The notes beneath the pieces were generated by a model. The model saw nothing but the letters and a program-made list of their open reading frames with translations. It had not been told where the DNA came from and made no database searches. This document shows, piece after piece, positions 42,264 through 43,038 of a DNA stretch of 43,038 nucleotides. The stretch is from Verrucomicrobia bacterium 12-59-8 (GTDB taxonomy: Bacteria > Verrucomicrobiota > Verrucomicrobiae > Verrucomicrobiales > Verrucomicrobiaceae): NCBI GenBank assembly GCA_002279765.1, contig NCCR01000036.1, forward strand, positions 1 to 43,038, in the 5' to 3' direction. The translations under genes were made by a program, and so were the position numbers. Position 1 is the first letter of the stretch, and every line of letters begins with the position of its first letter.

Positions 42264-42672
42264 TCATCTGGCAAGTACGTGTACGCGCTTTTAAAATTCA
42301 GGCACTGCCAAGTCAGAAGACTCTTCGGCTGCAAAAGGCAAGAGCCATCGAGACGCATGCCGGTATTCATAGACTGGTGCAGGCTCTACAAATTCAACCC
42401 TGTATTTAGCGGCGGTACATTCATCGATCAATTAGATGCCCCCACCCTTCGTAAAGCAGTCCTCAGATGGCGACAGCAAATTGCCACGAACAATACCGCA
42501 TCTGATGGATCTTGGGATGACACTCTTACGAATGAAATGCCGGCGTCTATTTCCGGAATTTCGAACTGCTGGCCCTATGATTGTCTGAATTTGAAAGGCA
42601 AAATGGCGCGTGCGTACATTGTATAATAGCATTTGGCGAAACTGAATTCCGGAAAGCGCATACGGACCCTCT
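42264..42672. other. Non-coding or decayed DNA
   Basis: About 400 bp with somewhat lower GC than the neighbours. Short open frames on both strands show no protein-like pattern, and no promoter, tRNA or terminator was recognised. With the fragment at 42105-42263 it forms a 600-bp stretch that seems to be genetic debris between the sigma operon and the rRNA operon. Confidence 0.4.
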
Positions 42673-42768
42673 CGGCGGCGGGTTGAGGACAGCGCTGCCC
42701 TACGTCGCGCCGAGCATGCGAGCGCCCAGCGCGGGAGGGGCGGCTAGTCCTCAAGCCGCCGCCGCCGG
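42673..42768. repeat. Large imperfect palindrome (REP/MITE-like)
   Basis: GGCGGCGGGTTGAGGACAGC (starting at about 42674) is matched on the opposite strand by the arm around 42740-42768 (GGCGGCTAGTCCTCAAGCCG, then CCGCCGCC). Both arms share GGCGGCGG, TTGAGGAC and AGC in the same order. The centre is a GC-rich stretch rich in GCGC. The element could fold into a long hairpin and lies 149 bp before the terminator of the rRNA operon. Confidence 0.6.
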
Positions 42769-42916
42769 AACCCACGATTCACTTGGAAGGGATTGGTATC
42801 GTGATCTGCCAGGAGGGGATCAGTTTCGTCAAAAGTTATCACCGCTCCCACGTCACACGCGGTCACAATCTTCTGGAAGGCAGGGGCGTTGTGTTTGGGG
42901 CACAGTTCGCGGGCAC

Positions 42917-42948
42917 AAAAAACCCCGCATCTCTTACGAGATGCGGGG
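42917..42948 (-). terminator. Rho-independent terminator of the rRNA operon
   Basis: On the minus strand CCCCGCATCTC, loop GTAA, GAGATGCGGGG, TTTTTT. A perfect 11-bp stem with a T-run, 10 bp after the 3' end of the 5S rRNA. Confidence 0.95.
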
Positions 42949-42958
42949 TGATGTTTAA

Positions 42959-43038
42959 TCTGGCAACGTCCTACTTTCGCATAGCCTTTCGCCATACTAT
43001 CATCGGCGCAACAGCGTTTCACTTCCGTGTTCGGAATG
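42959..43038 (-). rRNA. rrf: 5S ribosomal RNA, 3' part
   Basis: Read on the minus strand, the last 80 bases are the 3' two thirds of a 5S rRNA: CCGAACACGGAAGTGAAACG (loop B/C), CGCCGATGATAGTATGG, and GCGAAAGTAGGACGTTGCCA at the end. The 5' third, and presumably 23S and 16S, lie beyond the right edge. A terminator follows directly, so this is the end of the rRNA operon. Confidence 0.95.

Noticed and set aside
42581..42958. Open frames on both strands around the palindrome and the 5S terminator
   Set aside because: They run through an inverted repeat, a terminator and (minus strand) part of the 5S rRNA, so they cannot be genuine proteins.

Overview
The window looks like a chromosomal segment of a Verrucomicrobiota bacterium, possibly close to the Verrucomicrobiaceae. 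The phylum call is an inference. It rests on several exported formylglycine sulfatases, a giant exported protein that joins a DUF1080 domain to a PVC-type propeller and a CxxCH heme domain, Tat-exported Gfo/Idh/MocA and SMP-30 enzymes, the high GC content, and start codons that mostly lack a clear Shine-Dalgarno site. The right edge enters an rRNA operon from its 3' end (partial 5S rRNA and its terminator).

Layout. 1-560: a truncated zinc-ribbon-like gene and an AbrB-type protein, divergent from the large heme protein (560-3904). 3912-4807: an AbiEii-type nucleotidyltransferase toxin with a DUF6922-like partner. 4888-16993: a catabolic block with five sulfatases (the last three translationally coupled), a cytochrome P450, a PhyH-type dioxygenase and a GH25-like lipoprotein, interrupted by an AT-richer islet at 7987-8800. 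17017-23262: a redox/detoxification block (DUF5069, a CPSC miniprotein, a haloalkane dehalogenase-like hydrolase, an FMN reductase, an orphan ECF-type sigma factor, a LysR regulator, DsrE, a PNPOx-like protein, a SnoaL-like protein and an SDR). 23264-24765: a cysteine form of the VPGUxxT thioredoxin family and two gene fossils. 24806-29078: the sulfate assimilation operon cysH-tauE-cysD-[antitoxin-toxin]-cysN. 29208-29803: rplU-rpmA. 29911-35894: housekeeping and envelope genes (HAD phosphatase, membrane protein, OmpA-like, exported SOD, rhodanese, TcdA). 35999-39487: sugar catabolism (SMP-30 lactonase, Gfo/Idh/MocA oxidoreductase, sugar isomerase). 39716-42042: LysM lipoprotein and an ECF sigma/anti-sigma/exported-protein operon. 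42043-42958: decayed DNA with a large palindromic repeat before the 5S terminator.

How it fits together. The sulfatases and exported sugar enzymes suggest life on sulfated polysaccharides, while the CysDNH/TauE operon handles sulfur internally. The most interesting signals are four. First, a 42-bp element with a LysR-type T-N11-A dyad (TATGC-N7-GCATA) occurs at two sites 3.9 kb apart and would place two operons under the LysR regulator lying between them. Second, a complete toxin-antitoxin pair is wedged in frame-tight fashion between cysD and cysN. Third, a sulfatase has lost its basic tail to a single in-frame TAG. Fourth, a fossil zone beside cysN holds a sulfatase tail and a twice-deleted phytoene-dehydrogenase-like gene. 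No CRISPR array, tRNA or recognisable insertion sequence was seen.
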